A DNA stretch of 64,000 bases from Pseudomonas entomophila (GTDB taxonomy: Bacteria > Pseudomonadota > Gammaproteobacteria > Pseudomonadales > Pseudomonadaceae), in assembly GCF_018417595.1 (NCBI RefSeq), contig NZ_CP070982.1, positions 3,740,001 through 3,804,000 of the forward strand, given 5' to 3'. Made by a program: the position numbers and the translations under genes. Positions 27,989-38,116 of this stretch are shown here, piece by piece. Under the pieces are notes generated by a model. That model did not search any database. It was not told where the DNA came from and saw only the letters and a list, made by a program, of their open reading frames with translations. The first letter of the stretch is position 1. Each line of letters opens with the position of its first letter.

Positions 27989-28466
27989 GAACAACCAGAT
28001 CGTCGACGAAACCTGGCACCTGCTGCCCAAGGACGTGTCGATCGACGAGCTGACCAATTGCGACGACTACATCGTGCCGCTGCAACTGTGGCGCGACCAC
28101 CCGAGCCTGCTCAAGGCCCGCGACGGCGGCCTGGGCATCTGGCTGGACAGCGACGAGGAGGCCGAGGAAATCGGCGAAGAGGTCGAGCACTTCCAGGTCA
28201 TCGCCCTGAACTTCCCGGCATTCACCGACGGGCGCAACTACTCCAACGCGCGCCTGCTGCGTGACCGCTACAAGTTCAAGGGCGAGCTGCGCGCCATTGG
28301 CGACGTGCTGCGCGACCAGCTGTTCTACATGGCCCGTTGCGGTTTCGACGCCTTCGCCATCCGCGCCGACAAGAACCCTGAAGACGCGCTGCAAAGCCTG
28401 AAGGACTTCTCGGTCACCTATCAAGGCGCCACCGACGAACCGCTGCCGCTGTTCCGTCGACGCTGA
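27972..28466 (+). CDS. DUF934 (COG3749) protein linked to CysI
   Basis: A 164-residue soluble protein, MQRIIKNNQIVDETWHLL at the start and FAIRADKNPEDALQSLKDFSVTYQG near the end. The family nearly always follows cysI and is thought to assist sulfite reduction, but its biochemical role is not established to my knowledge. The 17-bp overlap with cysI points to translational coupling. Confidence 0.93.
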   Translation: MQRIIKNNQIVDETWHLLPKDVSIDELTNCDDYIVPLQLWRDHPSLLKARDGGLGIWLDSDEEAEEIGEEVEHFQVIALNFPAFTDGRNYSNARLLRDRYKFKGELRAIGDVLRDQLFYMARCGFDAFAIRADKNPEDALQSLKDFSVTYQGATDEPLPLFRRR

Positions 28467-28473
28467 CCCTCGC

Positions 28474-28498
28474 ACTGGGGCTGCCACGCGGCCCCAGT
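28474..28498 (+). terminator. hairpin after the cysI operon
   Basis: ACTGGGGC (28474-28481) pairs with GCCCCAGT (28491-28498) across a 9-nt loop, just after the DUF934 stop. There is no U-tract, so termination strength is uncertain. Confidence 0.5.
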
Positions 28499-28596
28499 CA
28501 CTCGCTCTGCATCGCAAAAAATATCTGAGCTTCTGCTCAGGTTTGCTAATGGCACGCCGATATCAAGGCGTACTCATTAACTCCGCAAGGAAAGCG

Positions 28597-30168
28597 ATGA
28601 TGAGCCCGATCACATCCGCACTGCGCCTCACCCCCGTGTACAACGCGCCCCCTGCCCTGCAGAGCCTCGATGCCCGCCAGGCCGCTGCGGCCGCCAGCAT
28701 CCCCGGCACCCAGGTCATCCTTGGCCAGGACACGCGCATTCCCGACTCGCAGACCTACTCCTCCCGGGGCACACTGGGTAACGCCCAGCCCCGCTACGTG
28801 TGGGAACAGGACGGCATCGACAAACTGAGCATGCACATGCTCGGCAGCATCAAGGGCACCGGCACCGCCGCGCGCTTCCAGGGCCTGGGCGCCGCCCTGA
28901 TGGAACAACTGGTGGCCAAGGGTGGGCAACGCGTCTCGCAATCGGCGCTGCAGGTCGGCGAGAACAGCGAAATCGCCCCCAGCCTGCTGGCCCTGCAGCA
29001 GTCCAGGCTGCGCGAACACGCCAGCAACAGCATCACCCTCAACCTCACCACCGCCTCCGGCGCCACCGTGAAGCTCGGGTTGTACAACGGTGAACAAGGC
29101 CTGGCCGTGGACGCCGACGTCCAGAATGGCACACTCAGCGCCGCAGAACTCAAGGGCCTGGCTACTCTGGCGAATGGTTTCCAGTCGGCCATCAACGGCC
29201 TGACCCAGGAGACGCCAAGCCTGCAACTGGGCGCCCTGCTCAAGCTCGACCCGACCCTGTTCACCGGCTTGCAGATGAACGCCAGCCTGCAGACCGCCAG
29301 CGGCGACCTGCAGACCTTCGACCTGAGCCTGGACGGCTCGACCCGCAACCTCAAGCTGCAAGGCCCGAGCGGCCAGATCCAGCTTGACCTGGACACCCAG
29401 GGTGGCGTGGTGCTGGGCAACTCGCAGCAACGCCAGGCCGCGGTAGGCAACTACCTGAGCCAGTTCGACGCGGCCCAGGCGCGCGGCAAGGGCGACGCCC
29501 AGCTGATGACCCTGTTCAAGGACGCCTTCAGCCAACTCAACAGCGTGGACGACAGCAGCCCGCGCCCGGCCGGCCATGATGATGCGATCAACCGCTACAG
29601 CCGCTCGTTGCTCAGCGGCCTGGCCGACTTCAATGCCTCGATCAGCCAGACCAGCCAGCGCCTGAACTCGCACCGCCCTGATGAGGAAGACCGCTTCAGT
29701 TACCAGGCATCGCAGGCCACCACGACCAACGGCGGCGGCCTCACCCTCGACGTGAAGCAGCATCAGCAGGCCAAGCTCGACGCCGCCTGGCACACCACAC
29801 TGTCGTCGTCGGCCAAGCTCGACCAGGGCCTCGACCCCAACAACTACCGCTATCACATGCTCAGCGAGCAAGCCAGCGCCAGCACCCACGTCGGCTTCGT
29901 CAACGGCGCCCTGAGCGAAGCCAGCGCCACCCAGGAAGCCAGCAGCACCCATCGGGTGATGACCTACCAGAACGGCGAGCTCAAGTCAGATGTCAGCACG
30001 CCACAGTCGGTGCGCAAGTCCCGCGACCTGATGGACATGCTCAACCAGCTGCTCAAGCAGGACAAAGAGGCACGTCGCATCGGCGTCCAGTCGAACCTCG
30101 ACCAACAGCTGGCCGCGAACAGCCATCAATGGTTGTTGCAGACCGATCCGTCGAAGATCGCTGATTGA
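28597..30168 (+). CDS. hypothetical protein, Pseudomonas-type, 523 residues
   Basis: The start at 28597 is supported by AAGGA at 28587. There is no signal peptide or membrane helix. The protein is Gln/Ser/Leu-rich. A central part has regular beta-like alternation (NSITLNLTTASGATVKLGLYNGEQ, DLQTFDLSLDGSTRNLKLQGPSGQIQLDLD), and the C-terminal half is helical with many Ser, Gln and Asn. The pattern suggests a surface or secreted structural protein, possibly exported without a cleaved signal. I do not recognise the family and assign no function. Confidence 0.8.
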   Translation: MMSPITSALRLTPVYNAPPALQSLDARQAAAAASIPGTQVILGQDTRIPDSQTYSSRGTLGNAQPRYVWEQDGIDKLSMHMLGSIKGTGTAARFQGLGAALMEQLVAKGGQRVSQSALQVGENSEIAPSLLALQQSRLREHASNSITLNLTTASGATVKLGLYNGEQGLAVDADVQNGTLSAAELKGLATLANGFQSAINGLTQETPSLQLGALLKLDPTLFTGLQMNASLQTASGDLQTFDLSLDGSTRNLKLQGPSGQIQLDLDTQGGVVLGNSQQRQAAVGNYLSQFDAAQARGKGDAQLMTLFKDAFSQLNSVDDSSPRPAGHDDAINRYSRSLLSGLADFNASISQTSQRLNSHRPDEEDRFSYQASQATTTNGGGLTLDVKQHQQAKLDAAWHTTLSSSAKLDQGLDPNNYRYHMLSEQASASTHVGFVNGALSEASATQEASSTHRVMTYQNGELKSDVSTPQSVRKSRDLMDMLNQLLKQDKEARRIGVQSNLDQQLAANSHQWLLQTDPSKIAD

Positions 30169-30185
30169 TCCGCGCCCGTTCGCTT

Positions 30186-30267
30186 TGTAGGAGCGGCTTC
30201 AGCCGCGATGACCCGCGAAGCGGGTGCCAGGCACCGCGTTGCCTGCATCGCGGTTAAAGCTCCTACA
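30186..30267. repeat. inverted REP pair (one arm degraded)
   Basis: Left arm 30186-30209 (core GTAGGAGCGGCTTCAGCCGC) is intact. The right arm 30247-30267 has changes and a 3-bp loss. It lies between the hypothetical gene and the convergent AraC gene and overlaps the last codons of the latter. Confidence 0.85.
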
Positions 30268-31132
30268 GCAAAGGCACATAGATGTCCGTCTGCCACTGCT
30301 CGAGCGGCGTCTGCGGGTAGATGCTCAGGTAATGGAAAAACAGCGGATGATCCCGCAGTTCCTCGCCACTCCCCGGCAACCAGTCGCGGTAGAGCGGGTA
30401 GATCGTCTCGCCGATATGATCGGGCGACCCCACATGGCGCACCACCGCGCAGCGTCCACCGGGCAGGCTCAACGTGTGCACGCCTTCGTCGTTGGGCTGC
30501 AGTGCCTCGAACAACTCACCACAGACAGCGAAGCGAAAGTCCTCGGGCGCGGTGGTATCGGGATTGTTGTAGGGGATACCGAAACTGCGGCTCGTGGCCA
30601 CCGGCGACTGCCCGCTGCGCTTGCGCCATTCGATGAAGCGGCCCACGGTCTCGCTGACCTGGCCAGGTGGGCCGCGATGCTCGAGCGCGGCCAGCCGAAC
30701 TTCGGTGAAATCGACGATTCGTACCTGCATGGTGATGCTCCTGGAAAAATGAGGAATGTCGAACACCGTATTCCAGCGTTGCCAGTCGGGTTGGCGCCGG
30801 AACGTGCTGGGCGCCTGGCCGAAGGCGCGCCGGAAGGCCCGGCTGAACGCCTCGGGGCTTTCGAAGCCGGCGCCCATGGCCGCGTCGAGCACACTGTAGT
30901 CCGCCTGGCAGACCAGCCGGTGGGCGGCGCGGCGCAGGCGCATCAACTGCACATAGCGAGCGACCGGCACCCCCACGTAGGCGCTGAACTGCCGGTGGAA
31001 GTGGAACGCCGAGAAATGCGCCACTGCACTCAAGGCGCCGACAGACAGGTCGCCTTCGAGGTTGCCCTCGATATAGGCGAGCACCGCGTCGAAGCGCTTC
31101 TGGTACAGCGCAGGGGTGGGCAGGTCGAGCAC
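30263..31132 (-). CDS. AraC-family regulator with GyrI-like effector domain
   Basis: A 289-residue protein. Residues ~8-110 are the double helix-turn-helix (LSVGALSAVAHFSAFHFHRQFSAYVG; SVLDAAMGAGFESPEAFSRAFRRAFG). After a linker, residues ~135-289 form a GyrI-like small-molecule-binding domain (MQVRIVDFTEVRLAALEHRG ... CAVVRHVGSPDHIGETIYPLYRDWLP). This Rob/TipA-like layout is typical of drug- or metabolite-responsive activators. The divergent dkgB/MFS genes are the natural candidate targets. Confidence 0.93.
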   Translation of the reverse strand: MLDLPTPALYQKRFDAVLAYIEGNLEGDLSVGALSAVAHFSAFHFHRQFSAYVGVPVARYVQLMRLRRAAHRLVCQADYSVLDAAMGAGFESPEAFSRAFRRAFGQAPSTFRRQPDWQRWNTVFDIPHFSRSITMQVRIVDFTEVRLAALEHRGPPGQVSETVGRFIEWRKRSGQSPVATSRSFGIPYNNPDTTAPEDFRFAVCGELFEALQPNDEGVHTLSLPGGRCAVVRHVGSPDHIGETIYPLYRDWLPGSGEELRDHPLFFHYLSIYPQTPLEQWQTDIYVPLL

Positions 31133-31407
31133 CGGGCAGACTCCTGAAATACGGTAGGCCGTAGCATCATCGATACAGGCCCGATCATACCTAGCCGCGT
31201 TTGCTCAAGGCTCCTACAGACGAAACGTAGCGCCCATTGCCTGCTTTTGATTCACAAGCCACCCAACCATTGCTGACTCATAGTCAAAAGACCTTAACTC
31301 GGAGGCGTCTTAATCAATCCCGCCGAAACCTGCAGACTGCACCCACTCGATCAGCTGGCGCAGCACCGCGCAAGACCGATCTCCCACCGTCCACCAGGAG
31401 CAGCCCC

Positions 31408-32211
31408 ATGAGCATTCCATCCTTCGGCCTTGGCACCTTCCGCCTCACCGGCCAGGCCGTCATCGACTCGGTCAAGTCCGCGCTCGAACTGGGCTACCGC
31501 GTCATCGACACCGCACAGATCTACAAGAATGAAACTGAAGTCGGCCAGGCCATCGCCGAAAGCGGCGTACCACGTGAAGAACTGTTCATCACCACCAAGA
31601 TCTGGGTCGAAAACTACGCCGCCGACAAACTCGTGCCCAGCCTGCGTGACAGCCTGGCCAAGCTGCGCACCGACCATGTCGACCTGCTGCTGATCCACTG
31701 GCCGGCACCTGGCAACGGTGTCGAACTCACTGAATACATGAAGGCGTTGGCCGAGGCCAAGGCGCTGGGCCTGACCCGGCAGATCGGCGTCTCCAACTTC
31801 AACATCGAACTGACCCGTCAGGCCATCGCGGTGGTCGGTCAGGGCGAGATCGCCACCAACCAGGTCGAGCTCAGCCCCTACCTGCAGAACAGCAAGCTGA
31901 CCGCGTTCCTCAAGGAACAAGGCATCAGCACCACCTCCTACATGACCCTGGCCTACGGCAAGGTGCTGAAGGACCCGGTGCTGGCCGAGATCGCCGCCAA
32001 GCACAAGGCCACCGTCGCCCAGGTGGCACTGGCCTGGGCGCTGCAGCTGGGCTATGCGGTGATTCCGTCGTCGACCAAGCGCGAGAACCTGGCCAGCAAC
32101 CTGCTCGCCCGCAGCCTGCGCCTGGACGCCGACGACATGGCCCGCATCGCCACGCTCGAGCGCAACGGCCGCGAAGTCAGCCCGGATGGCCTGGCGCCGA
32201 TCTGGGACTGA
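31408..32211 (+). CDS. dkgB: aldo/keto reductase, 2,5-diketo-D-gluconate reductase B type
   Basis: A 267-residue NADPH-dependent reductase. The AKR tetrad is present: Asp and Tyr in [11 protein letters not shown], Lys in ITTKIW, His in LLLIHWP. Cofactor motifs are QIGVSNFN and [14 protein letters not shown]. The ATG at 31408 has AGGAG 7 nt upstream; the long upstream extension of the frame lacks AKR homology. It acts on 2,5-diketogluconate or methylglyoxal-like carbonyls. It is followed by an MFS exporter, probably co-transcribed past a small hairpin. Confidence 0.93.
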   Translation: MSIPSFGLGTFRLTGQAVIDSVKSALELGYRVIDTAQIYKNETEVGQAIAESGVPREELFITTKIWVENYAADKLVPSLRDSLAKLRTDHVDLLLIHWPAPGNGVELTEYMKALAEAKALGLTRQIGVSNFNIELTRQAIAVVGQGEIATNQVELSPYLQNSKLTAFLKEQGISTTSYMTLAYGKVLKDPVLAEIAAKHKATVAQVALAWALQLGYAVIPSSTKRENLASNLLARSLRLDADDMARIATLERNGREVSPDGLAPIWD

Positions 32212-32223
32212 CCTGAACAATCT

Positions 32224-32244
32224 AGCCGCCCTGCCAGGGCGGCT
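32224..32244 (+). terminator. hairpin between dkgB and the MFS gene
   Basis: AGCCGCCCT (32224-32232), a 3-nt loop and AGGGCGGCT (32236-32244). It is strong but lacks a U-tract; it may partly uncouple the two genes. Confidence 0.5.
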
Positions 32245-32274
32245 TCGCCTTCATCACGCAACACGGAGCTCCCG

Positions 32275-33465
32275 ATGAGCACGCTTTCCCCCAAACGGGT
32301 CCTGTTTGCCCTGGCCATCGGTGCCTTCGGCATCGGCACCACCGAATTCACCCCCATGGGCCTGCTGCCGGTCATCGCCGAGGGCGTCGACGCCAGCATC
32401 CCCAGCGCCGGCATGCTGATCACCGCCTACGCCATCGGCGTGATGGTCGGCGCGCCGATCATGACCCTGCTGTTCAGCCGCTTCGGCAAGCGCGCCGCGC
32501 TGATGATGCTGATGGGCATCTTCACCGTCGGCAACCTGCTGTCGGCCCTGGCGCCGGACTACTACACCCTGCTCGCCTCGCGCCTGATCACCAGCCTCAA
32601 CCATGGTGCCTTCTTCGGCCTGGGCGCGGTGGTCGCCGCCAGTGTCGTGCCCAAGGATAAGCAGGCCAGTGCCGTGGCCACCATGTTCATGGGCCTGACC
32701 ATCGCCAACATCGGCGGCGTGCCCGCGGCTACCTGGCTTGGCCAGCAGGTCGGCTGGCGCATGGCCTTCGCCGGCACCGCCGTGCTGGGCGTGCTGGCCA
32801 TCGCCGCGCTGTGGTACGCCCTGCCCAAGGGCGAGCGCGGCAGTGTGCCCCATGTGCGCAAGGAGCTCGCCGTGATCGCCCGCCCCAACGTGCTGCTGGC
32901 CATGGCCACCACGGTGCTGGGGGCTGGTGCGATGTTCACCCTGTACACCTACGTCGCCCCGGTGCTGGCCGACCTGACCGGCGCTTCCGACGCCTTCGTC
33001 ACCCTCGGCCTGGTGCTGATCGGCGTGGGCTTCACCCTCGGTAACAGCCTGGGTGGCAAGCTGGCGGACTGGTCGCTGGATGGTGCCGCGCGGATCTTCC
33101 TCGGTGCCCTGGCGGTCATCATGCTGCTGATGCCGCTGGTGCTCGGCAGCCATGTCGGCGCGGCCATCGCGCTGCTGGTGTGGGGCATGTTCACCTTCGC
33201 CGTGGTGCCACCACTGCAGATGCGGGTAATGATTGCCGCCGCCGAAGCGCCGGGCCTGGCGTCCTCGATCAACGTCGGTGCGTTCAACCTGGGTAACGCG
33301 GTGGGTGCCGCGCTGGGCGGCGCGGTGATCAGCCTGGACCTGGGTTATGCCGCGGTACCCATGGCCGGTGGCCTGCTGGCGGCCGGTGGGTTGCTGCTGG
33401 TGTGGCTGGGGGGGCGCAGCAAGGTGGTCGACAAGGTTGCGCTCAGAAACGCCACCCCACATTGA
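32275..33465 (+). CDS. MFS transporter, DHA1 (AraJ/YdhP-like) family
   Basis: A 396-residue inner-membrane protein with about 12 hydrophobic segments. It carries the family signatures GAFGIGTTEFTPMGLLPVIA near the start, a motif-A type loop (LFSRFGKRAA) and LITSLNHGAFFGLGAVVAASVV. It is probably an efflux carrier for sugars, arabinose-like compounds or drugs. It follows dkgB by 63 bp. Its last 23 bp overlap the end of the convergent next gene. Confidence 0.92.
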   Translation: MSTLSPKRVLFALAIGAFGIGTTEFTPMGLLPVIAEGVDASIPSAGMLITAYAIGVMVGAPIMTLLFSRFGKRAALMMLMGIFTVGNLLSALAPDYYTLLASRLITSLNHGAFFGLGAVVAASVVPKDKQASAVATMFMGLTIANIGGVPAATWLGQQVGWRMAFAGTAVLGVLAIAALWYALPKGERGSVPHVRKELAVIARPNVLLAMATTVLGAGAMFTLYTYVAPVLADLTGASDAFVTLGLVLIGVGFTLGNSLGGKLADWSLDGAARIFLGALAVIMLLMPLVLGSHVGAAIALLVWGMFTFAVVPPLQMRVMIAAAEAPGLASSINVGAFNLGNAVGAALGGAVISLDLGYAAVPMAGGLLAAGGLLLVWLGGRSKVVDKVALRNATPH

Positions 33466-33913
33466 CCATCCCCGCTGCGGCGCCGAGCACGACGAACTCG
33501 GCGCCCAGCGGCCCCCAATGGGTGCCGAACGACGGGATGATCACCGGCGCGACGCCCAGGTGATTGAGCGGGATCTTGTCCTGGTAATCGCCCCGGTAAC
33601 CCTGCAACAGCCCGCCACTGACCTTGACATAGACCGGATAGCGCTCGTGTTCCCAGACCTTGCCCAGGTAGGCGTAGTTCGAGCGCTGGTAGAACGAGTT
33701 CTTGAAGGTGGCGGCGCCCCACAGCACCCCATCGCCGTAGACGCGCTCTACGCCGATCAGCTCCTGGTGGTTGTTGTGCTCGGGGTCGTGGGACCAATGA
33801 CGGGTGTAGGCGCTGGTCTGGACATACCAGTACCCGTCCTCGCGCTGACTGTCGGCGGCGGCGGCCAACGGCACCGCGCACAGCACGATGGCGCTGATTG
33901 AGACCCTGATCAT
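33443..33913 (-). CDS. small exported beta-barrel-like protein
   Basis: A 156-residue protein with a signal peptide (ISAIVLCAVPLAAAAD). The mature part is rich in Tyr, Trp and Gly with alternating strands (YWYVQTSAYTRHW, GAATFKNSFYQRSNYAYLGKVWE, YPVYVKVSGGLLQGYRGDY, GPLGAEFVVLGAAAGMVNVGWRF) and ends in Phe, as outer-membrane barrels do. Length and His/Tyr content recall PagP-like lipid A acyltransferases, but I do not see enough to name it so. It overlaps the end of the MFS gene tail-to-tail by 23 bp. Confidence 0.82.
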   Translation of the reverse strand: MIRVSISAIVLCAVPLAAAADSQREDGYWYVQTSAYTRHWSHDPEHNNHQELIGVERVYGDGVLWGAATFKNSFYQRSNYAYLGKVWEHERYPVYVKVSGGLLQGYRGDYQDKIPLNHLGVAPVIIPSFGTHWGPLGAEFVVLGAAAGMVNVGWRF

Positions 33914-33958
33914 GCTTCACCACTTCCTGGACAATCTTGTGACTCTAGCCGTGTATCG

Positions 33959-33990
33959 GCGAAACGCCAGCGCTACAGGCAGCGTTTCGC
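33959..33990. other. stem-loop in the intergenic region
   Basis: GCGAAACGC (33959-33967) and GCGTTTCGC (33982-33990) form a perfect 9-bp stem around 14 nt, in the 186-bp gap between divergent genes. No U-tract. Function unknown. Confidence 0.4.
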
Positions 33991-34099
33991 GAAGCGCAAT
34001 TATGAAGTGCCAGGGTCACGCATTCTCAGTGCGCATCGGCAAGCGTAGCCTCGCTTCCTGTCAGGCCACTTCCCCGGCCCCTCACCAAGGAGCAGCACC

Positions 34100-34564
34100 A
34101 TGTCCCGCCCGCCACTGCCCCCCTTCACCCGCGAAACCGCCATCGAGAAAGTCCGCCTCGCCGAAGATGGCTGGAACAGCCGCGATGCCGCCAAGGTCGC
34201 CCTGGCCTATACCACCGATACCCACTGGCGCAACCGCGCCGAGTTCTGCAACAACCGCGATGAGGCACAGGCCTTCCTCACCCGCAAATGGAACCGCGAG
34301 CTGGAATACCGCCTGATCAAGGAACTCTGGGCCTTCACCGACAACCGCATCGCCGTGCGCTACGCCTACGAGTACCGCGACGACAGCGGCCAGTGGTACC
34401 GCGCCTACGGCAACGAGAACTGGGAGTTCGCCGAAGACGGCCTGATGCGCAACCGCCATGCCAGCATCAACGAACAACCCATCAGCGAGGCCGAGCGCAA
34501 GTTCCACTGGCCGCTGGGACGGCGGCCGGACGATCATCCTGGGTTGAGTGAATTCGGCTTCTGA
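34100..34564 (+). CDS. DUF1348 (SnoaL/NTF2-like) protein
   Basis: A 154-residue cytoplasmic protein with the DUF1348 pattern: [84 protein letters not shown] and the C-terminal [19 protein letters not shown]. The family has the cone-shaped NTF2 fold and no firmly known reaction. The ATG at 34100 has AAGGAG upstream. Confidence 0.95.
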   Translation: MSRPPLPPFTRETAIEKVRLAEDGWNSRDAAKVALAYTTDTHWRNRAEFCNNRDEAQAFLTRKWNRELEYRLIKELWAFTDNRIAVRYAYEYRDDSGQWYRAYGNENWEFAEDGLMRNRHASINEQPISEAERKFHWPLGRRPDDHPGLSEFGF

Positions 34565-34574
34565 ACCCGGTAAT

Positions 34575-34593
34575 GGGGCTGCCTGGCAGCCCC
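34575..34593 (+). terminator. hairpin after the DUF1348 gene
   Basis: GGGGCTG (34575-34581), a 5-nt loop, CAGCCCC (34587-34593), just past the stop codon. U-tract absent. Confidence 0.5.
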
Positions 34594-34778
34594 GTTCAGC
34601 GCATAGGAGAGGGACTACGCAAAACCGGGAAAAGCTGAACATGAGGCTGTGCCAGACTCAGCCGCAATCCACTTCAGGAACAACACCCATGCCCCCTCTT
34701 GATGTCATCCGCCCCGGTCAGCGCTATGATGCCTCCCATGTACGCAACAGCCCCCCTGTTGCCCGGAGGTATTCCTTC

Positions 34779-35057
34779 ATGGTCGCAAAAGCAAGAAAGC
34801 TCTCCGAGCAAGCCCTCGACGCCCTGGAACGACAAGTGCCGCGCCACGCCAGCGAGGCCACCCACTCCGCCTATCTACGTGCGCTGCAGGCCAACCAGCA
34901 AGGTGTGCTGTGCATCGACGAAGGCGAGCTGGTGCGCGTCGCCGCCGACGGCGCCAGGACCGTGCTCGACAAGGCCCGGCCACGGCGCAAGGTCAAGGTC
35001 GGCGAGGTGATCACCGTGCGCAAGGTCGATGATGGCACGACTGACGAGCGTGCCTAG
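34779..35057 (+). CDS. candidate antitoxin of a zeta-type toxin pair
   Basis: A 92-residue basic, helical protein starting MVAKARKLSEQALDALERQVP with GGAGG ~10 nt upstream. A beta-rich middle (GVLCIDEGELVRVAADG) and a very basic Lys/Arg segment (KARPRRKVKVGEVITVRK) follow. Its end overlaps the start of the zeta-like kinase gene by 29 bp, the usual layout for antitoxin-toxin operons. It does not look like epsilon or PezA. The role is inferred from position and size. Confidence 0.72.
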   Translation: MVAKARKLSEQALDALERQVPRHASEATHSAYLRALQANQQGVLCIDEGELVRVAADGARTVLDKARPRRKVKVGEVITVRKVDDGTTDERA

Positions 35058-35775
35058 GCTAAGGGTGTTCGCAGGCCCCAACGGCTCCGGCAAAAGCACC
35101 ATCAAGGCCGACTTGCCGGCGGCGCTGACGCGCCTCTTCGTCAATGCTGACGACCTGGAACAAGAGGCGAAGTCCACCGGGTTCATCGACCTGGCACCTT
35201 TCGACGTCGCCACCAGCCTGCCGGAACTGCTCAGGTTCCATACCGAGCACTATCTCATCCAAACCAAGCAGTTGACCGACCAGGCCGAGCAACTCACGCT
35301 CCTCGGCAGCAAGGTCGACTACCGGGCCGTGCGAGTAGACTCGTACTTCGCCTCGGTGATCGCGGACTTCATCCGCCAACACTTGCTGGATACAAACCAG
35401 AGCTTCACCTTCGAAAGCGTCATGTCACACCCAAGCAAGATCGAATTCATGCGCCAGGCCCAGGCACGGGGCTATCGCACCTACCTCTACTTCGTCTCCA
35501 CCGAAAACCCGCAGATCAACATCGAGCGAGTGGCCATTCGCGTACGCGCCGGAGGGCACCCGGTCAGGGACGACCTGGTGCGCAGCCGCTACGACCGCTC
35601 GCTGGACCTGTTGCCGGACGCCATCGCGGCCAGCCACCGTGCCTACGTGTTCGACAATTCCGGCCAATGCGCAGTATGGCTGGCGGAAATCACCGCAGGC
35701 ACACAGCTGGAGTTTCGCAACGAAGAAGTCCCTGACTGGTTCTTCGAGTCTTATGTGGATCAGGTGGAGCCTTGA
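35029..35775 (+). CDS. zeta-toxin-like P-loop kinase
   Basis: A 248-residue protein. The Walker A motif FAGPNGSGKST lies at residues ~14-24, followed by LFVNADDLEQEAKSTGF, a zeta-type Asp segment. Other recognisable parts are FTFESVMSHPSKIEFMRQAQARGY and IRVRAGGHPVRDDLVRSRYDRSLDLLPDAI, the region that in zeta kinases binds the nucleotide-sugar substrate. Zeta toxins phosphorylate UDP-N-acetylglucosamine and block wall synthesis; many chromosomal relatives have unknown targets. The ATG at 35029 or 35032 is used; the gene overlaps the upstream antitoxin candidate. Confidence 0.9.
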   Translation: MMARLTSVPRLRVFAGPNGSGKSTIKADLPAALTRLFVNADDLEQEAKSTGFIDLAPFDVATSLPELLRFHTEHYLIQTKQLTDQAEQLTLLGSKVDYRAVRVDSYFASVIADFIRQHLLDTNQSFTFESVMSHPSKIEFMRQAQARGYRTYLYFVSTENPQINIERVAIRVRAGGHPVRDDLVRSRYDRSLDLLPDAIAASHRAYVFDNSGQCAVWLAEITAGTQLEFRNEEVPDWFFESYVDQVEP

Positions 35776-35918
35776 GCGGGATTCGACACCCGTGCGCCCC
35801 CAACACGATCCATTCCAGGCCGATCCGATTTAAGGCAGCAAACTGCTTGAACAAATAAAGGCCAATCGCCATCATTCGGTATTGCTAACGTTCTCTACGT
35901 CAATTCAAATACCGGCTC

Positions 35919-36708
35919 ATGGACGACATCATCAATCACTATCTAGGCGCATTGAATCCGCAAGCCTGGGACAGTTGCCGTCAGCGGACACCTTTCACAT
36001 CAACGTGCACTGAATGTTTTAGCCGCCAGTACTTCGGTGGAAATGTCATCAGTTACCGGTGCGAGGAGAAGAGAAAACTGTATGTACTCCGTTACCTCCC
36101 GGTGCACATGCATGAAAATCGCTCGGCCATGGATCTCGTGCCGCCAGCGAGTGTTGACCGTTGGCTGAACACAGGAAAAGTCCGGGTGCTGTCAATTGGC
36201 GGCGGGCCCGGCAGCGACCTGTCGGCCGTCATCGACTTCCTCAGAGAACGCTCCGACCGACCTCACTATCTGAATGTCGAGATGACTCGCCTGGACATCC
36301 AACCTCTGTGGGAAGAGATTGCCTTGGATGTGGTTCGCCGCAGTGCCCATGATATTTACTTCACCCTACGCGAGGTACAGGCTGACGTCCTGAGCGCCTG
36401 GCCGAGCAATGTACTCAGGCAGTATGACATCATCACCATCTCCTACCTGATCTCCGAAATAGCACAGGCTGACTTCGAGCAGTTCGCACTCCAGTTACAG
36501 GGCCACCTGGCACAAGGTGGTGCACTCATTATCAATGAACGGCCTCAGGAAAACCTGCAACTGAGCATCGACCAGATCTACGCATCCCTTGGAATCGACC
36601 AGTTTGTGAAGGACCACAACAAACGCCGAATCGACTTCGATTATCCCGAGCACGCCAAGGCTCTCGTCGGCCCGAAGCTACGAATGACCTCATTCGCCTC
36701 CGTGGGCA

Positions 36709-36728
<20 letters not shown>
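35919..36728 (+). CDS. class I SAM-dependent methyltransferase-like protein
   Basis: A 269-residue soluble protein. Motif I is [17 protein letters not shown] (~residues 88-104), an acidic post-I residue follows in [10 protein letters not shown], and the motif IV-like strand is [13 protein letters not shown]. The N-terminal 45 residues contain four Cys ([15 protein letters not shown] ... YRCEE), a possible metal site. GC is lower than in the flanking genes and codon use is different, suggesting horizontal gain. The substrate cannot be guessed. It overlaps the end of the convergent sfnR-like gene by 20 bp. Confidence 0.78.
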
Positions 36729-37788
<1,060 letters not shown>

Positions 37789-38116
37789 GAGGGCATTCCT
37801 GGCAATTGTGCGCGACCCCATAGTGCATGAAACAATTTAGATCGAAAAATTATTAATAAATATTTATATATTCGATTTAGGCATACACGAAAAACCACCC
37901 GCTCGATTGCTGCTGGAGCAACAGCCAGTCAACACCGTCTTGCGTGGGCATCAGCACCGCAAGCGCGCTGAGCATGGCTGGTGATGTTGACTGCAGGCCC
38001 CGTCACACAAGGCCTACAGCGCTCCCAAAGATACCCTGGCATGCATTTCGCTCCTGCCTGGCAAACGCCTGGGCCGCTCAAACGTGCGGCCCGCACACTG
38101 TCAGGAGCTGAACATC
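37789..38116. other. divergent control region of sfnR and the ssuA-like operon
   Basis: The left part (37830-37885) is very AT-rich and contains an inverted repeat ATCGAA (37841-37846) / TTCGAT (37871-37876), a plausible region for the sfnR promoter and a LysR-type (CysB) site. The right part contains the sigma-54 promoter at 38037-38052. No gene is seen. Confidence 0.5.
38037..38052 (+). promoter_or_regulatory. sigma-54 promoter of the ssuA-like/lipase/LLM operon
   Basis: TGGCATG-CATT-TCGCT against consensus TGGCACG-N4-TTGCW: GG and GC elements present with exact 10-bp spacing and two mismatches. It lies 65 bp before the ATG of the first gene. Confidence 0.75.

Noticed and set aside
30208..30636. 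plus-strand frame over the AraC gene end
   Set aside because: It starts in a REP arm and is antisense to the GyrI-like domain; Arg/Pro-rich without pattern.
34548..34778. long N-terminal extension of the antitoxin candidate
   Set aside because: It would start inside the DUF1348 gene and cross its hairpin; the ATG at 34779 has GGAGG upstream and gives a compact protein.
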